59,815 bases of DNA from Ruminococcus sp. (GCA_017470905.1 JAFUXL010000026.1:1-59815), one strand, 5' to 3'; shown: positions 17,063 through 26,769, counted from the stretch's first letter. Notes: generated by a model not told the origin, from the letters alone. A program made the numbers and translations.

Positions 17063-18421
17063 TTACTCTCTGTTATCAAGTTTGACATATTCATGTTCCT
17101 TTGCGATTGCCTTGTAAGCAGGGCGGATAATTCTGCTGCTTGTGAGTATTTCTTCCATTCTGTGCGCTGACCAGCCTGCCATTCTTGCAACGGCAAAAAG
17201 CGGTGTGAACAATTCATCGGGTATTCCGAGCATTCTGTAGACAAGTCCCGAATACATATCAACATTTGCGCACATGGTTTTTTCACTGCCCTTGACCTCC
17301 TTGAATATTTCGGGGGTAAGACGCTCGATAGTGGAGAGAAGTCTGAATTCTGCCTCTATCTCTTTTCCTGCCGCAAGCTCAAAGGCTTTTTTCTTGAGTA
17401 TTACCGCACGGGGGTCGGAAATTGTATAGACAGCATGACCCATTCCGTAGATAAGTCCCGAATGGTCGTTGGTTTCCTTGCGGATGGTTTTTCTCATATA
17501 GTCGGCAACCTCGCCCTCGTCCTCCCAGTTCTTTATATTGGCTTTGAAGTTGTCGAGCATATGTATAACCTGCAAATTCGCTCCGCCGTGACGTGGACCT
17601 TTAAGCGAACATATTGCAGACGAATATGCGGAATAGGGGTCTGTTCCCGATGATGTAAGCACACGGCAGGTAAATGTGGAGTTATTTCCTCCGCCGTGTT
17701 CAGCCTGAAGCATAAGAAGTCTGTCGAGCATCTGTGCTTCGTCCTTTGTATACTGTCTGTCGGGGCGCAGGAGCGATAAAATACACTGTGCGGTATTTTC
17801 CTCGTATCTTATCGGGTGCATTATCATGCTCTCGTTGTCGAAAGAGCGTTTTTTCACCTGATATGCATTTGCCATTATAACAGGCAGCTTCGATATAAGG
17901 CTGACAGCAGTTTTCATCTCGTATTCAAGGCTTTTCGTCTCGCATTCTTCGTCATACGAATAGAGCGCAAGCACCGAACGTGCAAGCTTGTTCATGATAT
18001 TTTTTGAGGGAGCTTTCAGTATCATATCCTCAACAAAACCGTTCGGCAAATCCCTCATAATGGATATGTAGGTGCAGAAGGTTTTCAGCTCCTCCCTGGT
18101 GGGGAGATGTCCGAATATCAGGAGAAATACGGTTTCCTCAAATCCGTATCTGTCCTCCTGCTCAACATTTTCAACGAGGTCGTTTATGTTATAGCCCCTG
18201 TATATGAGCTGTCCGGGGATAGGCTCGACTTCTCCCTCGTTGATTACATAACCGTGAACGTTGCATATATTTGTTATGCCTGCGACAACACCCGTGCCGT
18301 CACTGTTCCTCAAGCCTCTCTTTACGTGATATTTCTCGTAAAGGCTGGGGTTGATTGCGGAATTTTCCTTTATCTCGCTGCATAAACTTTTAATATCTTC
18401 ATTGAAATTCATTAAACGCAT
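17063..18421 (-). CDS. Citrate synthase
   Basis: Condenses acetyl-CoA and oxaloacetate to citrate; here it probably feeds an incomplete TCA branch to 2-oxoglutarate and glutamate. 452 aa. Active-site regions are visible: the first His in LQAEHGGGNNSTFTCRV, LKGPRHGGAN, the second in MGHAVYTISDPRA, and the late Arg/Asp region in ANVDMYSGLVYRMLG. The long N-terminus and HGGGNNSTFTCRV fit a clostridial type of Si-like synthase. The start at 18421 has GGAGTG 7 nt upstream; an ATG at 18436 lacks one. It is the first gene of the minus-strand unit and has a perfect promoter. Confidence 0.93.
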   Translation of the reverse strand: MRLMNFNEDIKSLCSEIKENSAINPSLYEKYHVKRGLRNSDGTGVVAGITNICNVHGYVINEGEVEPIPGQLIYRGYNINDLVENVEQEDRYGFEETVFLLIFGHLPTREELKTFCTYISIMRDLPNGFVEDMILKAPSKNIMNKLARSVLALYSYDEECETKSLEYEMKTAVSLISKLPVIMANAYQVKKRSFDNESMIMHPIRYEENTAQCILSLLRPDRQYTKDEAQMLDRLLMLQAEHGGGNNSTFTCRVLTSSGTDPYSAYSSAICSLKGPRHGGANLQVIHMLDNFKANIKNWEDEGEVADYMRKTIRKETNDHSGLIYGMGHAVYTISDPRAVILKKKAFELAAGKEIEAEFRLLSTIERLTPEIFKEVKGSEKTMCANVDMYSGLVYRMLGIPDELFTPLFAVARMAGWSAHRMEEILTSSRIIRPAYKAIAKEHEYVKLDNRE

Positions 18422-18453
18422 GGTATCACACTCCATATAATTACTTACTATTA

Positions 18454-18482
18454 ATTATACACCATATTCTGCCTTATGTCAA
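18454..18482 (-). promoter_or_regulatory. Consensus promoter of the citrate synthase-led unit
   Basis: On the minus strand TTGACA (18482-18477), a 17-bp spacer ending TG-rich, and TATAAT (18459-18454): a perfect sigma-A match. It probably drives citrate synthase through several downstream genes toward pgsA, as gaps are short and no strong internal terminator is visible. Confidence 0.85.
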
Positions 18483-18510
18483 ACTATTTTTGAAAACGGA
18501 GGAAAACAAA

Positions 18511-19500
18511 ATGAAAAAATATTTATCTGTCATTGCATTTCTCTCGGCGGCGATAATTTTCATACCTGCCGTTCCCGTCTGCATATACGGAACAACTGCC
18601 GGAAAGGATATTGAAGAGTATATGCTCGACGACAAGCCGCTTTTTTCATCAGAGCCTTATAAAGTATTAAACACTGCAACGGGAAAAATAACCGAAGTTC
18701 CCGTTGAAGAATACGTCATAGGGGCTGTATGCGCCGAAATGCCGGCAAGCTTTGAAACGGAGGCTTTAAAGGCTCAGGCTGCCGCCGCACATACCTATGC
18801 CGAAAGACAGAGACTGAGGGCTGAAATTTCGCCCGACCCGGAGCTTTGCGGAGCGGATTTTTCGGACGATACCTCAAAATATCAGGGATTTTTCGACAAC
18901 GAAAAAATCCGTGAGCAGTACGGCGACAATTACGAAAGCTATTATTCAAAAATCAAGGACGCTGTGAGCGAAGTCCTGCCCTATATAATTACATACGAGG
19001 ACGAGCCGATAGTTTCGGCTTTTCATTCCATGTCATCGGGAAAGACCGAGAGCGCAGAAAATATATGGGGGACTAAGCTTGACTATCTCGTCCCCGTTGA
19101 CAGCAGCTATGACAAGGACGCTCCCAGATACCTCGATGAAGTAAGCTATTCAGGAGATGAGCTGCGTGAGAAATTGACGGACGAATTTCCTGACATAAGG
19201 CTTGATAATGATTTGAGAAAATGGATTGAAACAGAAAGCGTTTCCGACTCCGGAACGGTTCTTTCCGTGAATGTCGGGGATAAGAATATATCGGGCAGTG
19301 TTCTGCGTGACATTCTCGGTCTGCGTTCAGCCTGTTTCGATGTTAAATACAGCGATGATACATTCACATTCACGACAAAGGGCTTCGGTCACGGTGTCGG
19401 AATGAGTCAGTACGGTGCAAATGCTATGGCTGCACAGGGCAGCAAATGGCAGGATATTATAGCACATTACTATCCTCATTCCACGATAGTCAAAATATAA
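18511..19500 (+). CDS. spoIID: SpoIID/LytB-domain protein
   Basis: Peptidoglycan lytic enzyme of the SpoIID family, needed for engulfment during sporulation. 329 aa with an N-terminal membrane anchor or signal (ISVIAF-like hydrophobic stretch to residue 25). The family signature is VPVEEYVIGAVCAEMPASFETEALKAQAAAAHTYA, where the Glu of CAEMP is the catalytic candidate, and the C-terminus has FTTKGFGHGVGMSQYGANAMA and IIAHYYPHSTI. The ATG at 18511 has GGAGG 8 nt upstream. It is transcribed away from citrate synthase and suggests that the organism is a spore former or retains part of that programme. Confidence 0.9.
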   Translation: MKKYLSVIAFLSAAIIFIPAVPVCIYGTTAGKDIEEYMLDDKPLFSSEPYKVLNTATGKITEVPVEEYVIGAVCAEMPASFETEALKAQAAAAHTYAERQRLRAEISPDPELCGADFSDDTSKYQGFFDNEKIREQYGDNYESYYSKIKDAVSEVLPYIITYEDEPIVSAFHSMSSGKTESAENIWGTKLDYLVPVDSSYDKDAPRYLDEVSYSGDELREKLTDEFPDIRLDNDLRKWIETESVSDSGTVLSVNVGDKNISGSVLRDILGLRSACFDVKYSDDTFTFTTKGFGHGVGMSQYGANAMAAQGSKWQDIIAHYYPHSTIVKI

Positions 19501-20011
19501 AGCCTTTTCTCCCCGACGCAGACGGGGAGATTTTATTATTTAAATATTCTTCTATCTCCCTGGTGCTTCCGTATGTTCTCAGGAGTGTATAGCCCGTGTT
19601 CTTCAGTACGGCATTTACAAATACATCTCTCTCAACCCTGTCGGGACGCTGGTGCGAACGGTCATCGAGTTCTATCAATGCTATTATATCCGTATCGCAA
19701 TCGGCAAGGGCAAAGTCAATATGCTTTGATTTTATCTTGTTAAAGCACTGTATCCACATGGGGTTTTCCTCCTTTGCCTTTGGTTCAACGAGGTCGGCAA
19801 GGCGCACCTTCATAAAAATCTGCAAATCATACTTATCGGCTACGGGCTTTAATTTTTTATAGAATTTATATTCTCTGTCGGTGAGTATGGGCTTAGAGAC
19901 ATACATCTCAGTAATGTCGGGGGGTTTTTTCTCTTTTTTCCCTGAAAAATTCAGGGATATTATTATCACTGCAATTACAATAAGAATGAGCAGTGCCTCA
20001 TTTCCGTCCAT
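19490..20011 (-). CDS. DUF2726 domain protein with N-terminal membrane helix
   Basis: 173 aa. Residues 6-24 are a hydrophobic anchor (LLILIVIAVIIISLNF). The rest resembles DUF2726, with ILTDREYKFYKKLKPV, IDFALADCDTDIIALIELDD and RDVFVNAVLKNTGYTLLR: a restriction-endonuclease-like core in which D-x(n)-E-L-D-D could be catalytic. The function is unknown. Its 3' end runs through the spoIID terminator and overlaps spoIID by 11 nt, tail to tail. A GGAGG site precedes the ATG. Confidence 0.75.
   Translation of the reverse strand: MDGNEALLILIVIAVIIISLNFSGKKEKKPPDITEMYVSKPILTDREYKFYKKLKPVADKYDLQIFMKVRLADLVEPKAKEENPMWIQCFNKIKSKHIDFALADCDTDIIALIELDDRSHQRPDRVERDVFVNAVLKNTGYTLLRTYGSTREIEEYLNNKISPSASGRKGFIF
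19508..19530 (+). terminator. Terminator of spoIID, inside the convergent gene
   Basis: TCTCCCCG / CGGGGAGA with a 7-nt loop, then TTTTATTATT. It begins 8 nt after the spoIID stop, and its DNA encodes the last residues of the DUF2726 gene on the other strand. Confidence 0.85.
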
Positions 20012-20041
20012 ATTTCCTCCCTGTAAATTTAAAATAACAAA

Positions 20042-20069
20042 AACCGTCCTCCTCAGCGGGAGAACGGTT
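20042..20069 (-). terminator. Terminator of the ribosomal superoperon
   Basis: Minus strand: AACCGT-TCTCC...GGAGG-ACGGTT with a continuing TTTTTGTTATTTT tract, 16 nt after the rplQ stop. Confidence 0.85.
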
Positions 20070-20084
20070 CATTTATATCTGCGG

Positions 20085-20426
20085 TCAGACGAGCTTGATT
20101 ATAGCCATTTCAGCGGCATCACCACGGCGGGGGCCAATCTTTACGATTTGTGTATAACCGCCGTTTCTGTCAGCGTACTTAGGCGAAATCTCGTCAAAAA
20201 GCTTCTTGGCAACGGCTTCCTTGGTTACATAAGCCATTACCTGACGCTTGGAGTGCAGATCATTATTTTTACCGATAGTAATCATCTTTTCTGCAACAGC
20301 ACGTACTTCCTTTGCTCTTGTAACGGTTGTTTCAATCTGACCGTTTTCAAGAAGGAAAGTTACCATACCTCTGAGCATTGCTCTTCTGTGGTCAGATGTT
20401 CTGCCCAGTTTTCTTGTACCCGGCAT
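20085..20426 (-). CDS. rplQ: 50S ribosomal protein L17
   Basis: 113 aa, near the short bacterial core length. The N-terminal [21 protein letters not shown] motif is diagnostic. L17 binds domain III of 23S rRNA near the exit tunnel. Last gene of the alpha operon after rpoA and just before the terminator. Confidence 0.97.
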   Translation of the reverse strand: MPGTRKLGRTSDHRRAMLRGMVTFLLENGQIETTVTRAKEVRAVAEKMITIGKNNDLHSKRQVMAYVTKEAVAKKLFDEISPKYADRNGGYTQIVKIGPRRGDAAEMAIIKLV

Positions 20427-20458
20427 TGTAATTCACTCCTTTTTAATTTATCGGTGAT

Positions 20459-21424
20459 TTAATCCTCGTCCGAGGCAAGCTCAAATCCGAGAGACTGGAG
20501 CTTTTCCTTTACCTCGTCGAAAGATTTCTTTCCAAGGTTTCTGACCTTCATCATTTCTTCCTCAGACTTGTTGATAAGGTCATCTACAGTATTAATTCCG
20601 GCACGTTTAAGGCAATTGAATGAACGTACCGACAAGTCAAGATCCTCAATGGTCATCTCAAGGATTTTTTCCTTACCCTTTTCGTCCTTTTCAACGAGTA
20701 CCTCTGCCATTCCTGCCTCTTCGGAGAGGTCGATAAACAGCTTCAGATGCTCATTGAGGAGATTGGCTGCCTGTGACAGAGCCTCCTTTGCGGAGATTGT
20801 ACCGTCCGTCCATACCTCCATAGTAAGCTTGTCATAGTCTGTTACCTGTCCCAGACGGGTATCCTCCACGGTATAATTTACCTTGAGTACAGGTGTATAT
20901 ATACTGTCCACTGCAATAACATCAACGGGGAGATTTATCTGTTTCTTGTTTCTTTCTGCTGAGACATAGCCTCTGCCTCTGTCGATGGTTATCTCCATGT
21001 ACAGCTTTGCATCCTTGCCCAGTGTAGCGATATGCATACCGGGGTCAAGGATATTGACCTCAGAATCGGTTTTTATGTCGCCTGCGGTGATTTCACACTC
21101 GCCCTCTGCCTCCACGTAAACCGTCTTGGGTCCTTCGCCGTAGAGCTTTGCGGTAAGACCCTTGATGCTGAGAATAACCTCCGTAACATCTTCTTTTACG
21201 CCCGGAATTGTTGACAACTCATGGTGGACTGTACCGTCCTTGCCCGAAAGCTTAACGGAGGTAACAGCCACACCCGGAAGTGAGGAGAGCAGCACACGTC
21301 TGAGGCTGTTGCCCAACGTTATACCGTATCCACGCTCAAGCGGTGCTAAAACGAATTTGCCGTATTTGCCGTCACTTTTAAGCTCGACAATGTCGATATC
21401 CGGCTTCTTGATATTTTCCAGCAT
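20459..21424 (-). CDS. rpoA: RNA polymerase subunit alpha
   Basis: Assembles the polymerase core and contacts UP elements and activators. 321 aa. N-terminal assembly domain with [29 protein letters not shown]-terminal domain from about residue 240 with [23 protein letters not shown] and [15 protein letters not shown]. The ATG at 21424 ([11 protein letters not shown]) has AGGAGG upstream; the codon at 21445 has none. Confidence 0.98.
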   Translation of the reverse strand: MLENIKKPDIDIVELKSDGKYGKFVLAPLERGYGITLGNSLRRVLLSSLPGVAVTSVKLSGKDGTVHHELSTIPGVKEDVTEVILSIKGLTAKLYGEGPKTVYVEAEGECEITAGDIKTDSEVNILDPGMHIATLGKDAKLYMEITIDRGRGYVSAERNKKQINLPVDVIAVDSIYTPVLKVNYTVEDTRLGQVTDYDKLTMEVWTDGTISAKEALSQAANLLNEHLKLFIDLSEEAGMAEVLVEKDEKGKEKILEMTIEDLDLSVRSFNCLKRAGINTVDDLINKSEEEMMKVRNLGKKSFDEVKEKLQSLGFELASDED

Positions 21425-21485
21425 AAAAACCCTCCTAATTCGCAATAACTGTTTTCTTCGAGTTCTGGCGATTCAAGCAATATTA

Positions 21486-22085
21486 TTACTTGGAGTACAA
21501 CTCGACGATGAGGTGTGTAGCTACCTCGTAGTCTATATCCTCTGCCGAGGGGAGACGAGTAACCGTAGCCGAGAAATCGTCCTTCTTTGCATCAAGCCAT
21601 ACAGGAACGAGTCTGTCCTTGGTTTCTTCAACGGTATTCTTGAATTTATCCGAAGTCCTGTCTTTTTCTCTGAGAGCGACAACATCGCCTGCCTTTACTC
21701 TGTAGGAAGGAATGTCTACCTTGTTGCCGTTTACGGTATAGTGACCGTGAGTAACGAGCTGTCTTGCTTCTCTTCTTGTGAGGGCAAGACCCATTCTGTA
21801 AACCACGCTGTCAAGTCTGGATTCGAGAACGGTGATAAGGTTGTCACCTGCCTTGCCTTCCATTTTTACGGCAATCTCGAAATAGTGTCTGAACTGCTTT
21901 TCGAGTACGCCGTAGATGAACTTGAGCTTCTGTTTTTCCTTGAGCTGCAAGCCGTATTCGGAAACCTTCTTTCTGTTGTTTGCGTTCTTGAAACGGATTG
22001 ACTCCTTCTTTGAAACGCCCATAACAGCGGGGCTTATGCCCAGGTATCTGCACTTTTTAAGAATAGGTTCTTTCTGTACTGCCAT
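21486..22085 (-). CDS. rpsD: 30S ribosomal protein S4
   Basis: 199 aa. Primary 16S rRNA binder and, in many bacteria, a translational repressor of its operon. The S4 RNA-binding domain contains LESRLDSVVYRMGLALTRREARQLVTHGHYTVNG. The N-terminus lacks the four-cysteine zinc knuckle found in some S4 proteins. Followed by rpoA after a 61-nt gap. Confidence 0.97.
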   Translation of the reverse strand: MAVQKEPILKKCRYLGISPAVMGVSKKESIRFKNANNRKKVSEYGLQLKEKQKLKFIYGVLEKQFRHYFEIAVKMEGKAGDNLITVLESRLDSVVYRMGLALTRREARQLVTHGHYTVNGNKVDIPSYRVKAGDVVALREKDRTSDKFKNTVEETKDRLVPVWLDAKKDDFSATVTRLPSAEDIDYEVATHLIVELYSK

Positions 22086-22106
22086 TTTAAAACACCTCCT
22101 GTTAAA

Positions 22107-22511
22107 TCAGACACGACGTCTTTTTGGCGGACGGCAGCCATTGTGGGGAATGGGAGTTACGTCCTTAATCATTCTTACCTCAAGACCAACGGTCTGAAGC
22201 GCTCTGATAGCAGCCTCTCTGCCTGCGCCGGGTCCCTTTACGTATACCTCAACGTTTTTAAGACCATGCTCCATTGCAGCCTTAGCAGCGGTTTCTGCTG
22301 CTGTCTGTGCTGCGAAGGGAGTTGACTTCTTTGAGCCTCTGAAACCAAGCTCGCCTGCGCTTGCCCATGAGATAGCATTGCCTGCTGTATCTGTAATGGT
22401 AACAATCGTATTGTTGAAAGTTGACTGAATATGAACTGCGCCGTTTTCGATATTCTTACGCTCTCTGCGTCTTCTTATCGTAGAAACCTTTTTACCTTTC
22501 TGCTGTGCCAA
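22107..22511 (-). CDS. rpsK: 30S ribosomal protein S11
   Basis: 134 aa platform protein. Conserved [15 protein letters not shown] and the basic C-terminus [14 protein letters not shown] are present; the N-P/N-G site in HNGCR is where isoaspartate forms in other bacteria. It lies between rpsM and rpsD as in the alpha operon. Confidence 0.97.
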   Translation of the reverse strand: MAQQKGKKVSTIRRRRERKNIENGAVHIQSTFNNTIVTITDTAGNAISWASAGELGFRGSKKSTPFAAQTAAETAAKAAMEHGLKNVEVYVKGPGAGREAAIRALQTVGLEVRMIKDVTPIPHNGCRPPKRRRV

Positions 22512-22525
22512 AGCTCATGCCCTCC

Positions 22526-22894
22526 TTACTTCTTCTTGTTAGCGATAGTCTTTACGGGACCCTTGCGGGTTCTTGCGTTTGTCTTTGTTCTCTGACCTCT
22601 TACGGGCAGACCCTTTCTGTGGCGTACGCCTCTGTAGCAGCCTATTTCAACAAGTCTCTTGATATTGAGTGCTGTTTCACGGCGGAGGTCGCCCTCAACC
22701 GTATAGTTAGCATCGATATAGTCACGGAGCTTAGCTACGTCCTCCTCGGCGAGATCCTTAACTCTTGTATCGGGATTAACTCCTGTTGCCTTGAGGATAT
22801 CTGTTGCAGTCTGACGACCAATTCCGTAGATATAAGTAAGACCGATTTCTACTCTCTTGTTCTTCGGAAGGTCAACGCCTGATATTCTTGCCAT
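22526..22894 (-). CDS. rpsM: 30S ribosomal protein S13
   Basis: 122 aa head protein contacting 5S/L5 and t[29 protein letters not shown] start and the [20 protein letters not shown]-terminal motif are typical. Confidence 0.97.
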   Translation of the reverse strand: MARISGVDLPKNKRVEIGLTYIYGIGRQTATDILKATGVNPDTRVKDLAEEDVAKLRDYIDANYTVEGDLRRETALNIKRLVEIGCYRGVRHRKGLPVRGQRTKTNARTRKGPVKTIANKKK

Positions 22895-22927
22895 TTGATT
22901 AAAACACCTCCATTAGTGCTGCGCCGA

Positions 22928-23041
22928 TTAACCCTGACGCTGCTTATGCTTCGGGTTTTCGCAGATTACCATTATTCTGCCCTTACGTTTAATAACCTTG
23001 CACTTTTCGCAAATAGGTTTTACTGAAGGTCTGACTTTCAT
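22928..23041 (-). CDS. rpmJ: 50S ribosomal protein L36
   Basis: A 37-aa gene that is easy to miss because of its size. Translation gives [14 protein letters not shown], then [23 protein letters not shown]. The zinc ribbon is C11-x2-C14-x12-C27-x4-H32, the Zn-bound form of L36. A GGAGG site lies a few bases before the ATG. Position between infA and rpsM is canonical. Confidence 0.96.
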   Translation of the reverse strand: MKVRPSVKPICEKCKVIKRKGRIMVICENPKHKQRQG

Positions 23042-23086
23042 TGAAAATACCTCCTTAGCGGAAACGGATAAGATAATATCCTTTTG

Positions 23087-23305
23087 TTATTTTACACGCC
23101 ATGTTATGCGACCCTTTGAGAGGTCGTAGGGCGACATTTCGAGCTTTACCCTGTCACCCGGCACGATTCTTATATAATTCATTCTGAGCTTGCCTGAAAC
23201 GTGCGAAAGAACCTCGTGACCGTTTTCAAGCTGAACCTTGAACATTGCATTCGGCAGAGCATCGGTAACGACACCCTCAACCTCGATTACATCTTCCTTT
23301 GACAC
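23087..23305 (-). CDS. infA: Translation initiation factor IF-1
   Basis: 72 aa OB-fold protein that occupies the ribosomal A site during initiation. The core [27 protein letters not shown] and the C-terminal [13 protein letters not shown] are diagnostic. I place the start at GTG 23305 (SKEDVIE...), which has AGGAGGAGG 9 nt upstream and gives exactly the E. coli length. The longer version starting at 23329 would add eight residues inside the preceding gene. Confidence 0.95.
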   Translation of the reverse strand: MSKEDVIEVEGVVTDALPNAMFKVQLENGHEVLSHVSGKLRMNYIRIVPGDRVKLEMSPYDLSKGRITWRVK

Positions 23306-23306
23306 C

Positions 23307-23567
23307 TCAGATAACCTCCTCCTGCTCAATTTCGCCCCTGATTGCGCTCAGCGAGCGTCTGAGCCTTTTATCAGTTATATCATTTAGTTCTATCATACTG
23401 TTTGTCGGGCGGACGTGCTTTATGTTCTTGCGCTTTGGCCTGCCGAGCTTTCTCGATTTGCCGTCGGCTATAAAGCAGTAATTTCCGTCAACATCGACCA
23501 CGGCGAAAAGACCTCCGCAGTCCCTGCCTGCGTCCGCTGTGACAACCGAGCCTTTTTTAAGCTTCAC
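23307..23567 (-). CDS. KOW-domain RNA-binding protein, L14e-like
   Basis: 86 aa. N-terminal KOW-like SH3 barrel ([26 protein letters not shown]) followed by a basic [21 protein letters not shown] stretch and a charged helix. Found between map and infA in many Clostridia, as here; thought to be a ribosome-associated protein, function not established. Start is GTG at 23567 with GGAGGG upstream, overlapping the map stop region. Its stop lies one base before the infA GTG. Confidence 0.85.
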   Translation of the reverse strand: MKLKKGSVVTADAGRDCGGLFAVVDVDGNYCFIADGKSRKLGRPKRKNIKHVRPTNSMIELNDITDKRLRRSLSAIRGEIEQEEVI

Positions 23568-23579
23568 AATATCCCTCCG

Positions 23580-24332
23580 TCACTGTACTGTCAGAATGAC
23601 GGGACCGTCAGGAGTTATTGCGATCATATGCTCGAAATGAGCAGACAGTGAACCACTTTTTGTAACCACGGTCCAGCCGTCCTTTAAGGTTTTAACGTCA
23701 TCGCCCCTGATATTTATCATAGGCTCAATGCATATCGTCATACCCGAAACGAGTCTCGGACCGTGACCCGCACGACCCCAGTTCGGTATTTCGGGTGATT
23801 CATGAACCTCTCTGCCGATACCGTGGCCGCAGTAATTTCTTACGATTCCGTAGCCTCGTGAAGCGCAGTACTCTTCAACAGCATGAGAAATGTCACCGAT
23901 TCGGTTTCCTGCCTGAGCCTGATTTATGCCCTCGAAGAGGGATTTCTCGGTTACATCAAGCAGTGCCTTTGCTTCATCAGAAATTTTTCCCACAGGGAAG
24001 GTCCAGCAGCTGTCGCCATTGAAGCCCTTATATGCGGCTCCTGTGTCGATGCTTACTATATCGCCTTCTTTAAGCCTGCGGCTTGCCTTCGGGATTCCGT
24101 GGATTACCTCCTCGTTTATCGAGATGCAGGCATTTCCGGGGAATCCGTATAAGCCCTTGAATGCAGATTTGCAGCCGTGCTTTGCGTAGAACTCGCCGAC
24201 AAGCTTATCGACTTCAAGTGTTGTCATGCCCGGCTTTAATCTTTCACCGGCATACCATATTGCGCCGCAGGTAATTCTGCCTGCTTCACGCATTATGGCA
24301 AGCTCGGATTTTGATTTGATGGTAATGCTCAT
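23580..24332 (-). CDS. map: Type I methionine aminopeptidase
   Basis: Removes the initiator methionine from nascent proteins. 250 aa, dinuclear metal enzyme: His in GFPGNACISINEEVIHG, the two Asp ligands in VSIDTGAAYKGFNGDSCWTF, the next His in NYCGHGIGREVHE, and the late Glu residues in CIEPM and SAHFEHM. The true start is the ATG at 24332, overlapping the adk stop as TAATG; upstream codons in this frame are the adk gene read in another frame. Confidence 0.96.
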   Translation of the reverse strand: MSITIKSKSELAIMREAGRITCGAIWYAGERLKPGMTTLEVDKLVGEFYAKHGCKSAFKGLYGFPGNACISINEEVIHGIPKASRRLKEGDIVSIDTGAAYKGFNGDSCWTFPVGKISDEAKALLDVTEKSLFEGINQAQAGNRIGDISHAVEEYCASRGYGIVRNYCGHGIGREVHESPEIPNWGRAGHGPRLVSGMTICIEPMINIRGDDVKTLKDGWTVVTKSGSLSAHFEHMIAITPDGPVILTVQ

Positions 24333-24967
24333 TACTCTACTCCTACAGCAGCGAGTGTGAGCTTTGATGTGTCGGCTACTTCCTCCTGACCCTCTACAGT
24401 GACAAGCTTGCCCTGTGCAGCGTAGTAGTCCTTGAGGGGAGCAGTCTTTTCGTGATATGTTGCGAGTCTGTCGAGTACAACCTCGGGCTGGTCGTCCTTG
24501 CGGATAACGGTCTTGTCGCCGCACTTGTCGCAGATTCCCTCAGCCCTTGAGGGCTTGTACTGAATGTGATACGAAGCACCGCATCCCTGACAAACTCTTC
24601 TGCCCGAAACTCTCTTCTTGATGGTTTCGTCGGGAACGAAGATTTCGATTACCTTGTCAATCTGTATTCCCATTGCATCGAGTGCCTCAGCCTGGGGAAC
24701 GGTTCTGGGAAAACCGTCGAGGATAAATCCCTTTTTGCAGTCGTCCTCGGCAATGCGCTCCTTGAGTATTCCGATAACTATATCGTCGGAAACGAGTGCG
24801 CCTGCGTCCATAGCGGCCTTAGCCTTAAGACCGTACTCCGTACCGTTCTTTGCAGCCTCACGGAGAATATTTCCCGTTGAAATCTGCGGAATACCGAGAG
24901 CATCGGAAACAACCTCTGCCTGAGTACCCTTGCCTGCGCCGGGTGCGCCTAAGAAAATAAGGTTCAT
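24332..24967 (-). CDS. adk: Adenylate kinase with zinc-binding LID
   Basis: Interconverts ATP + AMP and 2 ADP. 211 aa. P-loop GAPGAGKGTQ, NMP site ISTGNILREA, DGFPRT and the LID with a zinc-binding pair CQGC...CDKC (about residues 128-152), the Gram-positive form. Located between secY and map as in the standard spc operon, with a one-base stop/start overlap to map. Confidence 0.97.
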   Translation of the reverse strand: MNLIFLGAPGAGKGTQAEVVSDALGIPQISTGNILREAAKNGTEYGLKAKAAMDAGALVSDDIVIGILKERIAEDDCKKGFILDGFPRTVPQAEALDAMGIQIDKVIEIFVPDETIKKRVSGRRVCQGCGASYHIQYKPSRAEGICDKCGDKTVIRKDDQPEVVLDRLATYHEKTAPLKDYYAAQGKLVTVEGQEEVADTSKLTLAAVGVE

Positions 24968-24983
24968 AAAAGTACCTCCTTGA

Positions 24984-26309
24984 TTATCGTAAGAAGCCCT
25001 TATGATGTCTCATCATAAGCTGGGATTCGAGTGTACGTGTTGTTTCAAGCGCAACACTTACTGCGATAAGGATTGTAGTTCCGCCCATTGAAAGCGACTG
25101 CAAATTCTGGTCAGCCATCGAGATGAATATCGGGATTATTGCGATAATTCCGAGGAACACTGCACCGACGAGAGCAATTTTGGAAAGTACTCTCTGGATA
25201 TAGTCCGAGGTGGGCTTGCCGGGTCTTATTCCGGGGATACCGCCGTTTGACTGACGGAGATTGTTTGCAATCTCAACGGGGTTGTACTGTATCGATACGT
25301 AGAAGTAATTGAACGCAATTATAAGAATGAAATAGAGAATTGCATACGACCAGCTCCTCGTGCTGAAGAACTGACAGAACTTTATATAGAAAGTTGATGA
25401 ATCCTCTGTTACGGGTTTGAAGAGCTGTATGGTTGACGGAAGCGACATAAACGACATTGCGAAGATGATAGGCATAACACCGCTCATCATTACCTTTATC
25501 GGGATATGTGTTTTCTGACCGCCGTACTGTTTTCTTCCCACGACACGTTTAGCGTACTGAATGGGGATACGTCTTTCAGCCTCGTTCATGAATACTATGA
25601 AAGCAAATTCTGCAATTATAAAGAGCAGGTATCCGATTGATACAAAGAGATATTTAGCAGGGTTATCCATAGTGAGTGTGACGAGTCTGCCTGCGTCAAC
25701 GGGAAATCTTGCGGCGATACCGGCAAAGAGGATAATGGAAACGCCGTTTCCTATACCCTTGTCGCTTATTCTGTTGCCCATCCAGACAACGAACGATGCG
25801 CCCGCAATGAATGTTACTACAATTACTATTCCTGCGAATATACCCTGACCGCCGTCAATATACTTGACTGCGGAATTGCCGCTGTCATCGGTCATTCTTC
25901 TGAGAGTGAGGTAATACGCATAGGACATTGCAACTGCGAGAACCACCGCAACGAATGCGGTTATTTTGTCGATTTTCTTACGTCCCTCTTCGCCCTCGTC
26001 ACGCAGCCTTTCCAGAGGAGGCAAAGCGTAGGTGAGGAGCTGCATAATGATAGATGCATTGATGAAGGGGGTTATTGATAGTGAGAACACGGTTGCCTGT
26101 GAGAGCGCACCGCCTGTAATGGTATTGAGATATTCAAGGAAGTTTCCGCCTGATGCGTTTGTATCCATCCAGCTTTTGACAACATCGGGATTGAGGAAAG
26201 GCACGGTAACGGCACTTCCGAACCTGAATATGACAATCATCAGTAATGTGTAAAGAAGCTTTTTACGGATTTCGGGTGTGTTCCATGCATTCTTCAGTGT
26301 TTTGAACAC
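24984..26309 (-). CDS. secY: Protein translocase subunit SecY
   Basis: 441 aa channel of the Sec translocon with ten transmembrane helices. Conserved features: FRFGSAVTVPFLNP near the N-terminus, SQATVFSLSITPFINASIIMQLL, the cytoplasmic loop QYAKRVVGRKQYGGQKTHIPIKVMMSGVMPIIFA, and NLRQSNGGIPGIRPGKPT. The start codon is GTG at 26309, one base after the rplO TAA, with GAGGTGAT serving as ribosome binding site. Confidence 0.97.
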   Translation of the reverse strand: MFKTLKNAWNTPEIRKKLLYTLLMIVIFRFGSAVTVPFLNPDVVKSWMDTNASGGNFLEYLNTITGGALSQATVFSLSITPFINASIIMQLLTYALPPLERLRDEGEEGRKKIDKITAFVAVVLAVAMSYAYYLTLRRMTDDSGNSAVKYIDGGQGIFAGIVIVVTFIAGASFVVWMGNRISDKGIGNGVSIILFAGIAARFPVDAGRLVTLTMDNPAKYLFVSIGYLLFIIAEFAFIVFMNEAERRIPIQYAKRVVGRKQYGGQKTHIPIKVMMSGVMPIIFAMSFMSLPSTIQLFKPVTEDSSTFYIKFCQFFSTRSWSYAILYFILIIAFNYFYVSIQYNPVEIANNLRQSNGGIPGIRPGKPTSDYIQRVLSKIALVGAVFLGIIAIIPIFISMADQNLQSLSMGGTTILIAVSVALETTRTLESQLMMRHHKGFLR

Positions 26310-26310
26310 A

Positions 26311-26751
26311 TTACATCACCTCGGTCTTTCCGCCTGCCTTTTCTATCTTCTCGACAGCACTCTGCGAGAATTTTGCAGCTTTAACTGTAAGCTGTGCGGT
26401 AAGTTCTCCGTTTCCGAGTATCTTTATACCGTCATACTCCTTCTTTACAAGACCTGATGCCTTGAGGAGTTCTGCGTCAACTACAGTACCGTCCTTGAAT
26501 TTATTGAGGTCAGAAACATTAACTATTGCATACTTAGTTGCAAAGATATTGTTGAAGCCTCTCTTGGGGATACGTCTTGCGAGAGGCATCTGACCGCCTT
26601 CAAAGCCGATTCTTACACCGCCGCCGCTGCGGGCGTTCTGTCCCTTGTGACCCTTGCCTGCTGTTTTTCCGTTTCCGGAGCCGTGACCTCTTCCCACACG
26701 CTTTACAGCCTTGTTGGAGTCGGGAGCGGGTGTCAATTCATGTATTTTCAT
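26311..26751 (-). CDS. rplO: 50S ribosomal protein L15
   Basis: 146 aa. The glycine-rich, basic N-terminal tail ([21 protein letters not shown]) that threads into 23S rRNA is clear, followed by [17 protein letters not shown]. Directly upstream of secY. Confidence 0.97.
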   Translation of the reverse strand: MKIHELTPAPDSNKAVKRVGRGHGSGNGKTAGKGHKGQNARSGGGVRIGFEGGQMPLARRIPKRGFNNIFATKYAIVNVSDLNKFKDGTVVDAELLKASGLVKKEYDGIKILGNGELTAQLTVKAAKFSQSAVEKIEKAGGKTEVM

Positions 26752-26769
26752 GCCAATGCACCTCCTTGC

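Noticed and set aside
24333-24524. N-terminal extension of map
   Set aside because: Those codons are adk read in another frame; the map family start is at 24332.
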